Assembly (NCBI GenBank): GCA_029240475.1
Contig: JAREAF010000233.1
Location: forward strand, 1-5,698
DNA length: 5,698 bases
DNA from: Rhodospirillales bacterium
Lineage (GTDB): Bacteria > Pseudomonadota > Alphaproteobacteria > JAREAF01
Reading direction: 5' to 3'
Below are positions 1 to 5,698 of the stretch, in pieces. Within the stretch, counting starts at the first letter, position 1; each line of letters starts with the position of its first letter. The notes beneath the pieces were generated by a model that was not told the origin of the DNA, did not search any database, and saw nothing but the letters and a program-made list of their open reading frames with translations. The position numbers were made by a program, and so were the translations under genes.

Positions 1-167
1 GCGGCGGCATTGAGCTTCCAGCTCTGCGCATCGCGTCCGGAATGGGAGCCGTCGGAAACCGGTACGGCGATGCCGCCATTGCCCGGCGGCGCGCCATTCG
101 GCGTAGCCGAAGCAGGCGTCGACCGAGCTGTGGGAGCATTCGTGGGGGAGAGAGCAGGATCAGGCAT
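1..167 (-). CDS. 5' end of an unidentified gene (partial, runs off the left edge)
   Basis: An open minus-strand frame begins with ATG at 167 and continues without a stop to the window edge, giving 55 complete codons. The protein starts MPDPALSPTNAPTARSTPAS and stays rich in Pro, Ala, Ser, Thr, Asn and Gly for about 40 residues. It then changes to more ordinary sequence ending in DAQSWKLNAA. The first stretch looks like a disordered N-terminal tail ahead of a folded domain that lies outside the window. There is no hydrophobic signal peptide. The start is supported by AGGAGG nine bases upstream of the ATG. An in-frame ATG six codons further upstream (183-185) sits in the loop of the adjacent hairpin and is an alternative start. 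The gene follows the FAD oxidoreductase on the same strand after a 93-bp spacer, so it may be co-transcribed with it. I do not recognise the family. Confidence 0.6.
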   Translation of the reverse strand, partial: MPDPALSPTNAPTARSTPASATPNGAPPGNGGIAVPVSDGSHSGRDAQSWKLNAA

Positions 168-200
168 GGTTGCAGCCCTCCTCATCTGGAGGCTGCAACC
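168..200 (-). promoter_or_regulatory. Hairpin enclosing the ribosome binding site of the gene at 1-167
   Basis: Two perfect 10-base inverted arms, GGTTGCAGCC and GGCTGCAACC, are joined by 13 bases. On the minus-strand RNA the stem extends by three more pairs (UCC with GGA) past one bulged G, closing a six-base AGAUGA loop. The Shine-Dalgarno AGGAGG lies in the 3' arm, and all but its first A and the bulged G are paired. The AUG follows the stem directly. Neither strand has a T-run after the stem, so it does not look like a rho-independent terminator. It could control translation by hiding the ribosome site. As DNA it could also be an operator for a dimeric regulator. The structure is read from the sequence; its role is inferred. 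Confidence 0.6.
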
Positions 201-260
201 TTAGCACGAAGCCGTTGTTGGTTTCTCTTGCTCTTGCGGATTAGCCGCCGATCGCCCCTG

Positions 261-1874
261 TCACGCCGCCACCCGGCCGCGCTTGAAGTCCTTGGCGATC
301 TCGCGCGCGGCGTTGTGGCCGGGCAGGCCCGAGACGCCGCCGCCGGGATGGGCGCCCGAGCCGCAGTGGTAGAGGCCCTTCACCGGCCCGCGATAGTCGG
401 CGTAACCGGCGGCGGGCCTGAGGCTGTAGATCTGGTCCAGATGCAGCTGGCCGTGGAAGATGTCGCCGCCGACCAGGCCGAACTCGCGCTCGAGGTCGAG
501 CGGGCTCAGCACCTGGCGCCCGAGGATCGAGCGCTTGAAGTTGGGCGCGTAGCGGTCGACCGTGTCGATGATGAGGTCGGCGACCTCGCCCTTCACCTGG
601 TCCCATGTCCTGCCGCCCGACAGATCCGGGTGGAAATGCTGGCAGAACAGGCTCATCACGTGACAGCCCTTCGGCGCCAGCGTGTCGTCCAGGATCGAGG
701 GGATGCACATGGAGACGATCGGCTCCTTCGCCCAGCCGCCGCCCTTGGCGTCGTCATAGGCGCGCTCGAGATAGGCGAGCGAGGGCGCGATGTCGATCGA
801 GGCCATCATCAGCTTCTCGGGCTCTCGGCTCGGGAGCGCCTCGAAGCGCGGCAGCTCGGAGAGCGCGACATTCATCCGGAACGAGCCCGAGCGGCAGCGC
901 CAGCCCTCCATCTCGCGCCGGAACTCGGCCGGCAGGACGGAGCGGTCGAGCATCTTCAGATAGAGCAGCTTCGGATTGACGTTGGCCGCGACCGCGCGGG
1001 CACGGATCGCCCGCCCGTCGGCCAGGAGCACGCCGCGCGCGCGGCCGCCCTCGACGATGACCTCCTTCACCGGCGCGTTGACCTCGATCTCCGTCCCGTG
1101 CTCGGCGGCCGAGCGCGCCATCGCCTGGGTGATCGCGCCCATGCCGCCCTTGGCATAGCCCCAGGTGCCGGTCTTGCCGTTGACGCCGCCGAAATAGTGA
1201 TGGACGAGCACATAGGCCGAGCCGCCGGTGTAGGGGCTGACCAGATTGCCGACGATCGCCTCGAAACCGAACAGCCCCTTGATCGGGTCGCTCTCGAACC
1301 AGGCGTCGAGATAGTCGCCGATGCTCATCGTCATCAGCTCGACGAAGCTCTTCTGCTGGCGGGGCGTGAGCTTGCGGGCGCGGTTGGCGAGCTTCAGGAG
1401 GCTCATGACGTCGCCGAACCCGCCCCCCAGATTGGGCGGCGTCTCGGTCGTGACCGAGCGGAAGATCTCGGCGACCTCGGCGACCTCGGACTCGAACCGG
1501 CCATAGATCTGCGCGTCGTGCTGCGAGAATTTGCCGATTTCGCGCTCGGCCTGGTCCAGCTCGCGGGCGAGCCTCATGAATTTGCCATTCGGGAGGATCG
1601 ACAGGCTGCCGGAGGGCCGGTCGAGGATGGACAGCCCGTGCCGCTCCAGCTCCAGCTCGCCGATGATCTTGGGATCGAGCAGGCTCACCACATAGGAGCA
1701 GACCGAGTTGCGGAAGCCGGGATGGAACTCCTCGGTCACCGCCGCCCCGCCGACCACGCCGCGGCGCTCGACCACCTTCACCTTCAGCCCCTTGCGCGCG
1801 AGATAGCCGGCGCAGGTGAGGCCGTTGTGGCCGGCGCCGATGATCACGATGTCGTAGGCCGGTTCGCTCGCCAT
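261..1874 (-). CDS. FAD-dependent NAD(P)/FAD oxidoreductase, phytoene desaturase/PYROXD2-like
   Basis: A flavoprotein of 537 residues. The N-terminal dinucleotide-binding fold is clear: IIGAGHNGLTCAGYLA at residues 11-26 carries GxGxxG, and Glu36 in VVERR is the usual ribose-binding acid. The segment VVGGAAVTEE (40-49) is the conserved second glycine motif. The C-terminal FAD-binding segment LYHCGSGAHPGGGVSGLPGH (501-520) closes the fold, preceded by GGDIFHG (468-474). The family includes bacterial carotenoid desaturases and the human PYROXD2 homologues. The HPGGGVSGLPGHNAA ending and the length fit the PYROXD2-like branch, whose substrate is unknown. No carotenoid genes (crtB, crtE) are visible nearby, so carotenoid synthesis should not be assumed. 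No signal peptide or membrane anchor is seen, so it is probably cytoplasmic. I chose ATG at 1874, which places the FAD fold at the usual distance from the start. A TTG at 1910 would add 12 unconserved-looking residues. The ribosome site is weak (GGGAA about six bases upstream). Confidence 0.88.
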   Translation of the reverse strand: MASEPAYDIVIIGAGHNGLTCAGYLARKGLKVKVVERRGVVGGAAVTEEFHPGFRNSVCSYVVSLLDPKIIGELELERHGLSILDRPSGSLSILPNGKFMRLARELDQAEREIGKFSQHDAQIYGRFESEVAEVAEIFRSVTTETPPNLGGGFGDVMSLLKLANRARKLTPRQQKSFVELMTMSIGDYLDAWFESDPIKGLFGFEAIVGNLVSPYTGGSAYVLVHHYFGGVNGKTGTWGYAKGGMGAITQAMARSAAEHGTEIEVNAPVKEVIVEGGRARGVLLADGRAIRARAVAANVNPKLLYLKMLDRSVLPAEFRREMEGWRCRSGSFRMNVALSELPRFEALPSREPEKLMMASIDIAPSLAYLERAYDDAKGGGWAKEPIVSMCIPSILDDTLAPKGCHVMSLFCQHFHPDLSGGRTWDQVKGEVADLIIDTVDRYAPNFKRSILGRQVLSPLDLEREFGLVGGDIFHGQLHLDQIYSLRPAAGYADYRGPVKGLYHCGSGAHPGGGVSGLPGHNAAREIAKDFKRGRVAA

Positions 1875-2017
1875 GGGGAGTTCCCGTCGGGGCTGGGTTT
1901 CGGTGGGCAAGGCTCTAGCCCAGCGGAACCGCCCGCCGCAACCCCGCCCTGTGCGCGGCGGTCATGCGACAGAAACAGGGTTTCTAGAGCGCGGCCCCGC
2001 ACCTATCTTGCTGCTTC
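1875..2017. promoter_or_regulatory. Divergent spacer between the oxidoreductase and acyltransferase genes
   Basis: This 143-bp spacer must hold the start signals for two genes pointing away from each other, unless either is read from elsewhere. TATCTT at 2004-2009 is the best -10-like hexamer for the plus-strand gene. It lies only eight bases before the ATG at 2018, which would give a leaderless or nearly leaderless mRNA. The matching -35 position (1981-1986, TTTCTA) is poor. No convincing -35/-10 pair was found for the minus strand. Two inverted 7-mers, GCTCTAG at 1912-1918 and CTAGAGC at 1984-1990, sit at either end of the central part and could be paired sites. All of this is weak pattern evidence. 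Confidence 0.35.
1971..1985. promoter_or_regulatory. 15-bp dyad, candidate operator
   Basis: AGAAACAGGGTTTCT is a perfect inverted repeat with 6-base arms and a 3-base centre. It lies in the divergent spacer, 33 bp before the acyltransferase ATG. Its second arm overlaps the CTAGAGC 7-mer at 1984-1990 by two bases. Position and symmetry suit a binding site for a dimeric regulator acting on one or both genes. It does not match the alphaproteobacterial LexA box (GTTC-N7-GTTC). The role is inferred. Confidence 0.35.
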
Positions 2018-3199
2018 ATGCCCGATGACGCGCCCGAAACCACCGTCAAGCTCGCCCCCTCGATCGAGGCCGTCCCGGCCGCCGAGTGGGACGCCTGCGC
2101 CGGGTCAGCCAATCCCTTCGTCAGCCATGCCTTCCTGAAGGCGCTGGAGGAGTCCGGCTCGGTAGGCGCCGGCACCGGCTGGCGGCCCGCTCATCTGCTG
2201 CTCGAGGATGCGGGCGGGCGGCTGCTCGGCGCGGTGCCGCTCTACCTCAAGTCCCATAGCTGGGGCGAGTATGTGTTCGACCAGAGCTGGGCCGACGCCT
2301 GGACGCGCGCGGGCGGGCGCTATTACCCCAAGCTGCAGGCGGCGGTACCCTTCACGCCGGTGCCGGGGCCGAGGCTGCTGGTGCACGCGGGCGATGATGC
2401 TGCGCGCACCCGCGCCGCCCTCGCACGCGCGCTGATCGCGGCGGCCGAGCAGCTGGAGGTCTCCTCGCTCCACGTCACCTTCGCCTTGCCGGAGGATGTC
2501 GAGGCCTTGAGCGCGGCGGGGTTTCTCACGCGCACCGGCGTGCAGTTCCACTGGGAGAACCAGGGCTGGGGAAGCTTCGAGGAGTTCTTGGGCGCGCTCT
2601 CCTCGCGCAAGCGCAAGGCGATCCGCAAGGAGCGCGCCACTGTGGCCGAAGCGGGGGTGAGCCTGCGGGCGCTCTCGGGATCAGAGATCACGAGCAGGCA
2701 TTGGGACGCCTTCTTCCGCTTCTACATCTCGACCAGCGACCGCAAGTGGGGCAGCCCCTACCTGACGCGCGAGTTCTTCGACCGGCTGGGCGCGGCGCTC
2801 GGCGACAAGGTGGTGCTGATCATGGCCGAGCGGAATGGCCGGCCGATCGCCGGCGCGCTCAACCTCACGGGCGTCGACACGCTTTACGGCCGCAACTGGG
2901 GCTGCTCGACCGACGTGCCGTTCCTCCATTTCGAGGCCTGCTACTACCAGGCCATCGACTATGCCATCGCGCACGGCTTGAAGCGCGTCGAGGCGGGAGC
3001 CCAGGGCGAGCACAAGATCCAGCGCGGCTACCTTCCCGTCGAGACCCGCTCGGCGCACTGGATCGCCGATGCGGGGTTCCGCAAGGCGGTCGCCGATTTC
3101 CTCAAGCGCGAGCGCGCGGCCATGTCCCGCGAGATCGCGGCGCTGATGGAGCTGTCGCCGTATCGGTGCGAGGATTCATCGGGCGTTAGCCGCCAATAG
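2018..3199 (+). CDS. GNAT/FemAB-like N-acyltransferase (COG3146, DUF482 family)
   Basis: A 393-residue soluble protein resembling the DUF482 'peptidoglycan biosynthesis/recognition' family, a FemAB-like branch of the GNAT fold common in proteobacteria. Family-like stretches include NPFVSHAFLKALEESGS (32-48), GRYYPKLQAAVPFTPVPGPR (100-119), the basic SSRKRKAIRKER (195-206), YGRNWG (290-295), FEACYYQAIDYAIAHGL (305-321) and EAGAQGEHKIQRGYLP (325-340). The length is usual for the family. The substrate is not established; transfer of an acyl or aminoacyl group is inferred from the fold. The ATG at 2018 has no good Shine-Dalgarno sequence. The last ten or so residues (after SPYR at 380-383) look unlike a conserved tail. 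They fall where the base composition changes and the end overlaps the convergent gene by 14 bp, so the original 3' end may have been replaced. No terminator follows. Confidence 0.87.
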   Translation: MPDDAPETTVKLAPSIEAVPAAEWDACAGSANPFVSHAFLKALEESGSVGAGTGWRPAHLLLEDAGGRLLGAVPLYLKSHSWGEYVFDQSWADAWTRAGGRYYPKLQAAVPFTPVPGPRLLVHAGDDAARTRAALARALIAAAEQLEVSSLHVTFALPEDVEALSAAGFLTRTGVQFHWENQGWGSFEEFLGALSSRKRKAIRKERATVAEAGVSLRALSGSEITSRHWDAFFRFYISTSDRKWGSPYLTREFFDRLGAALGDKVVLIMAERNGRPIAGALNLTGVDTLYGRNWGCSTDVPFLHFEACYYQAIDYAIAHGLKRVEAGAQGEHKIQRGYLPVETRSAHWIADAGFRKAVADFLKRERAAMSREIAALMELSPYRCEDSSGVSRQ

Positions 3200-4028
3200 G
3201 TCGAGTTGCCAAAGTAGCACCGCCTAGTACTGGGCTACTAGTTGCGAGGAGTCTATCGAGATCCTGGTCGGCTAGATCAGCCTCGATCTGCGGTGTGCGG
3301 GTAAACAGGACGTTGACGATGTTCTGGCCCTCGATCATGAACCGATGCCAACCAGTCCTGCTCGAGGGACCGGTGTCCAAGCCTCGCAGAACCGGCCTCC
3401 AGTCGCTGTCCGCGAGTTCCGTGGCTTGCGACCCGAGCCCCATCCATCCTTTAAAGCAGTTGACGAGCGCGAGATAGGAAATCTTGCCATCAGAGCCAAC
3501 AAAGAACTCCTCGACCGCCCCACGGTAAACAAGGCGGTCGTAGTCGCTTCCTATGTCGGTCAAGACAAATGCGAAAACGAATCCGCCGGGCGCCCTTTGC
3601 TGTCTTGTGATTTCTTGGGGCCACCGGTGCTTCGCAATCAAAACAAGACCATTTACAGCACCCCTGCCCACCATCCAGCCGGCGCCAAAGCCAGCTCCTG
3701 CGCTTAGAATGACGTAAAGCCCAATCGCTAGCGCACGTCCGGGCGTCGCCGGAGCAGATTTGGCGGCCACGATTTCAACGACGAAGCGCGCCAGTGAAAA
3801 GCCGTCCAGACCAACCGCCGCCGATGGGATGTAAATGAAGAGGTCGATGCCTCCGAGTAGCAGCACGTGGACGAGGATCGCGAAAACCGTTGCAAGGCCG
3901 AGGTCCGAGATCGTGCCGCCCTTGCCAAGTTCTCTGCTGTAACGATCGTGAGAGTAGACGCCGATCAGAAACGCTAGGCCTGGGAGGAGGAAGAGAACGA
4001 GAGCAAGCGTCGTCCAGGCAAGAGACAT
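3186..4028 (-). CDS. Membrane protein of unknown function (possibly DUF6338-like)
   Basis: A 280-residue protein with a hydrophobic N-terminal half and a soluble C-terminal half. Likely membrane segments are residues 5-24 (containing LFLLPGLAFLIG), 43-67 and 100-121. The region from about 140 on is soluble, begins FVFAFVLTDIGSDYDRLVYR (150-169) and looks like a beta-rich domain, followed by a less ordered tail. An N-terminal 'LLPG' helix, further helices and a small beta-rich cytosolic domain recall DUF6338 proteins, but this is from memory of the family and is tentative. The ATG at 4028 lies six bases after the stop of the upstream small gene and lacks a clear ribosome site, so translation is probably coupled. 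The 3' end runs 14 bp into the convergent acyltransferase gene. Hydrophobic segments and a continuous frame favour this strand over a 120-codon antisense frame. Confidence 0.75.
   Translation of the reverse strand: MSLAWTTLALVLFLLPGLAFLIGVYSHDRYSRELGKGGTISDLGLATVFAILVHVLLLGGIDLFIYIPSAAVGLDGFSLARFVVEIVAAKSAPATPGRALAIGLYVILSAGAGFGAGWMVGRGAVNGLVLIAKHRWPQEITRQQRAPGGFVFAFVLTDIGSDYDRLVYRGAVEEFFVGSDGKISYLALVNCFKGWMGLGSQATELADSDWRPVLRGLDTGPSSRTGWHRFMIEGQNIVNVLFTRTPQIEADLADQDLDRLLATSSPVLGGATLATRPIGG
3224..3241. repeat. Small inverted repeat near the convergent gene ends
   Basis: CTAGTA and TACTAG are perfect 6-base inverted arms around a 6-base centre. The repeat lies about 25 bp past the acyltransferase stop and inside the last codons of the convergent membrane protein gene. 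There is no T-run on either side, so it is at most a weak transcript-end structure or a coincidence. Confidence 0.25.
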
Positions 4029-4034
4029 TCACAT

Positions 4035-4244
4035 CTACGGAAGGCGAGATGCCTCCGTCGCCTCCTCGGGGCGATCCGACGCATTCACGTGCTGCCTGAT
4101 GTAATCGACGATCTCGGAGAGCTTGGCGCTCTCCTTGCCTTTGGCGGCCTGCCAAATGGCGTCCTCGACCAGCAGGGCATCGCCGTTGGCGAGCGTCACC
4201 AGCTTTTCTAGCAGTTCGGACTGCTCTCGGCTCATAACGCGCAT
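4035..4244 (-). CDS. Small protein of unknown function, 69 residues
   Basis: A short protein beginning MRVMSREQSELLEKLVTLAN. It is highly charged and mostly predicted helical by eye: helices around residues 5-19, 24-35 and 40-52, then a polar tail rich in Glu and Ala. It has no membrane segment, cysteines or recognisable motif. The ATG at 4244 is preceded by GAGG five bases upstream, a good ribosome site. A second in-frame ATG three codons in (4233-4235) is possible. It follows clpA on the same strand after 58 bp and precedes the membrane protein gene by six bases, so it is likely the first gene of a two-gene unit. It could be a soluble partner or regulator of the membrane protein; that is inferred only from the arrangement. 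Confidence 0.65.
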   Translation of the reverse strand: MRVMSREQSELLEKLVTLANGDALLVEDAIWQAAKGKESAKLSEIVDYIRQHVNASDRPEEATEASRLP

Positions 4245-4249
4245 CGGAA

Positions 4250-4253
4250 CCTC
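4250..4253 (-). promoter_or_regulatory. Shine-Dalgarno site of the 69-residue gene
   Basis: GAGG on the minus strand lies five bases before the ATG at 4244. It decides for this start over the internal ATG at 4235, and it is the clearest ribosome site in the cassette. Confidence 0.6.
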
Positions 4254-4262
4254 ACGCCAAGT

Positions 4263-4291
4263 AGCTTAGCGCCTCTAGCGACTCCCTGCAA
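4263..4291 (-). promoter_or_regulatory. Weak candidate promoter for the two-gene cassette
   Basis: On the minus strand TTGCAG (4286-4291) and TAAGCT (4263-4268) are separated by exactly 17 bases, the preferred spacing for a sigma-70 type promoter. Both hexamers match the consensus only partly. A start about seven bases on would give a short leader containing the GAGG ribosome site. The -35 lies 12 bp after the clpA stop. The same stretch holds a 5-bp stem (CTGCA, TGCAG, 4286-4300) with no T-run, so clpA has no clear terminator here and read-through into the cassette is an alternative. Confidence 0.3.
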
Positions 4292-4302
4292 GTTGTGCAG
4301 TG

Positions 4303-5698
4303 TTACTTCGCAAGCTCCGGCACTTTGGGCTCCTTCGGCTCCGATTCCTGGAACTCGAAGGTGAGCGCCTCGTCCTTGAGGTCCACCTTGACCGTGCCGC
4401 CCTTGGCGAGCTTGCCGAACAGGAGCTCCTCGGCCAGCGCCTTTTTGATGTGCTCCTGGATGGTCCGCCCGAGCGGCCGCGCGCCGAACATCGGGTCGTA
4501 GCCCTTCTTGGCGAGCCATTTGCGCGCCGCCTCGCTGAGCTCGATCTGCACGTGCCGGTCGGCGAGCTGCGCCTCCAGCTGCATCACGAACTTGTCGACG
4601 ACGCGCCCGACGATCTCCGGCGTCAGGCCCTCGAAGGTCACGATCGCGTCCAGCCGGTTGCGGAACTCCGGCGTGAAGAGGCGGTTGATCGCCTCCACAT
4701 CGTCGCCTTCCCGCTTCTCGCGCCCGAAGCCGATCGCGTTCTTCGACAGCTCCGAGGCGCCGGCATTGGTCGTCATGATGAGGATGACGTTGCGGAAATC
4801 GACCGACTTGCCGTTATGGTCGGTCAGCCGCCCGTGATCCATGATCTGCAGCAGGATATTGAAGAGGTCGGGATGCGCCTTCTCGATCTCGTCCAGGAGC
4901 AGCACGGAGTGCGGCTTTTGATCGACCGCGTCGGTCAGGAGGCCGCCCTGGTCGAAGCCGACATAGCCCGGCGGGGCGCCGATCAGCCGCGAGACCGAAT
5001 GACGCTCCATGTACTCCGACATGTCGAAGCGGATCAGCTCGATGCCGAGGCAGTGCGCGAGCTGGCGCGCGACCTCGGTCTTGCCGACGCCGGTCGGCCC
5101 TGAGAAGAGATAGCAGCCGATCGGCTTCTCGGGCTCGCGCAGGCCCGCGCGGGCGAGCTTGATGGCGCTCGACAGCGCGACGATCGCCTTGTCCTGCCCG
5201 AACACCATGGTCTTCAGGTCGCGCTCGAGGTTCTTCAGCGTCTCGCGGTCGTCGCGGCTGACGCTCTTGGGCGGGATGCGCGCCATCTTCGAGATGACGG
5301 TCTCGACATCCTCCACCGTGATGGTCTTGCGCCGCTTGCGCTCGGGCAGGAGCATCTGCGCCGCCCCCACCTCGTCGATCACGTCGATCGCCTTGTCGGG
5401 GAGCTTGCGGTCGGTGATGTAGCGGGCCGCCAGCTCGACCGCCGTGCGGATGGCGTCCGAGGTGTAGCGGACCTTGTGATGCTCCTCGTAATAGGGCTTG
5501 AGGCCCTCGAGGATCTTCACCGAGTCCTCGACCGTCGGCTCGTTGACATCGATCTTCTGGAAGCGGCGGACCAGCGCGCGGTCCTTTTCGAAATAATTCC
5601 GATATTCCTTGTAGGTGGTCGAGCCGATGCAGCGCAGCGTGCCGCTGGCCAGCGCGGGCTTGAGCAGGTTCGAGGCGTCCATCGCCCCGCCGCTGGTC
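4303..5698 (-). CDS. clpA: ATP-dependent Clp protease ATP-binding subunit ClpA, C-terminal part (partial)
   Basis: The frame is open to the right edge, so the N-domain and most of D1 are missing; about 464 residues remain. Numbering is from the internal Met at 5682. D1 remnants are the sensor-1 segment IGSTTYKEYR (19-28), arginine-finger region ALVRRFQKIDV (36-46) and LPDKAIDVIDEVGA (94-107). The second ATPase module is complete: Walker A GPTGVGKT (195-202), pore loop GAPPGYVGFDQGG (235-247), Walker B VLLLDEIEKAHPD (260-272), sensor 1 TTNAG (304-308), arginine finger FTPEFRNRLD (336-345) and sensor 2 GARPLGR (400-406). An IGF tripeptide (317-319) stands where E. coli ClpA has its ClpP-docking IGL loop. 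ClpA is a hexameric cytosolic unfoldase that feeds proteins to ClpP, with ClpS as N-end-rule adaptor. The lack of a long D1-D2 coiled coil separates it from ClpB. The tail ends in a Lys/Glu/Pro-rich segment and TAA. Confidence 0.96.
   Translation of the reverse strand, partial: TSGGAMDASNLLKPALASGTLRCIGSTTYKEYRNYFEKDRALVRRFQKIDVNEPTVEDSVKILEGLKPYYEEHHKVRYTSDAIRTAVELAARYITDRKLPDKAIDVIDEVGAAQMLLPERKRRKTITVEDVETVISKMARIPPKSVSRDDRETLKNLERDLKTMVFGQDKAIVALSSAIKLARAGLREPEKPIGCYLFSGPTGVGKTEVARQLAHCLGIELIRFDMSEYMERHSVSRLIGAPPGYVGFDQGGLLTDAVDQKPHSVLLLDEIEKAHPDLFNILLQIMDHGRLTDHNGKSVDFRNVILIMTTNAGASELSKNAIGFGREKREGDDVEAINRLFTPEFRNRLDAIVTFEGLTPEIVGRVVDKFVMQLEAQLADRHVQIELSEAARKWLAKKGYDPMFGARPLGRTIQEHIKKALAEELLFGKLAKGGTVKVDLKDEALTFEFQESEPKEPKVPELAK

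Larger units (their letters stand above)
3186..4244 (-). other. Two-gene cassette of differing composition, possibly acquired
   Basis: The stretch holds two tightly spaced minus-strand genes of unknown function between clpA and the acyltransferase. Hand counts of lines at 3181, 3241 and 3481 give about 57-60% G+C, against 70% in a line of the acyltransferase (2581). Codons such as CTA, AGT, ACT and ATT appear close together near the end of the membrane protein gene and are avoided in the flanking genes. No transposase, tRNA or flanking direct repeat was found, so the route of entry is not visible. The left edge falls inside the tail of the acyltransferase gene. Confidence 0.4.

Noticed and set aside
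168..200. Rho-independent terminator for the oxidoreductase gene
   Set aside because: The stem is strong but no T-run follows on either strand, and on the minus strand the stem runs straight into a start codon with its Shine-Dalgarno sequence inside.
10..204. Plus-strand open frame of 64 codons
   Set aside because: It covers the opposite strand of the partial gene at 1-167 and runs through the hairpin. The minus frame has a strong ribosome site and this one does not.
241..708. Minus-strand frame of 155 codons
   Set aside because: It is an out-of-frame reading of the oxidoreductase 3' end with a low-complexity Arg/Pro/Gly product.
42..2138. Plus-strand open frame of 698 codons
   Set aside because: It is antisense to the well-supported FAD oxidoreductase. 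Its Arg/Ala/Asp/Leu-rich translation is typical of the reverse frame of a GC-rich gene, and it has no recognisable domain.
3345..3707. Plus-strand frame of 120 codons opposite the membrane protein gene
   Set aside because: The minus frame is longer, gives coherent membrane segments, and is coupled to an upstream gene. This one has no ribosome site or recognisable motif.
4268..4281. Direct repeat CGCTA-GAGG-CGCTA (minus strand) after clpA
   Set aside because: Five-base repeats are too short to mean much by themselves, and no matching copy was seen at the other cassette edge to suggest a target-site duplication.
4300..5103. Plus-strand frame of 267 codons opposite clpA
   Set aside because: It is an antisense shadow of a gene with every expected ClpA motif.

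Overview
The window is GC-rich (about 70% G+C in hand-counted lines of the main genes). The protein sequences look alphaproteobacterial, most likely Hyphomicrobiales (Rhizobiales), possibly a Bosea- or Methylobacterium-like genus. This rests on the ClpA sequence, on a COG3146/DUF482 N-acyltransferase nearby, and on codon use. Genus level is only an impression.

Layout from left to right. Positions 1-167 hold the 5' end of a minus-strand gene that runs off the left edge. It encodes a Pro/Ala/Ser/Thr-rich N-terminus of unknown function. Just upstream of its ATG lies a strong hairpin (168-200) that buries its Shine-Dalgarno sequence. Next is a minus-strand FAD-dependent oxidoreductase of the phytoene-desaturase/PYROXD2-like family (261-1874). 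A divergent spacer (1875-2017) with a 15-bp dyad separates it from a plus-strand DUF482/FemAB-like GNAT N-acyltransferase (2018-3199). The tail of that gene overlaps by 14 bp the tail of a minus-strand membrane protein gene of unknown function (3186-4028). Six bases upstream of that gene is a small 69-codon gene (4035-4244). The right end (4303-5698) is the 3' part of clpA, also on the minus strand, cut by the window edge.

How the parts fit. ClpA (unfoldase of ClpAP), the N-acyltransferase and the FAD enzyme look like ordinary chromosomal genes. The two genes at 3186-4244 stand out. They are less GC-rich (about 57-60% in hand-counted lines), use codons their neighbours avoid, lie tightly spaced like an operon, and have no recognisable function. 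They form a small accessory cassette between clpA and the acyltransferase, possibly acquired. No RNA genes, CRISPR arrays, transposases or clear rho-independent terminators were seen.
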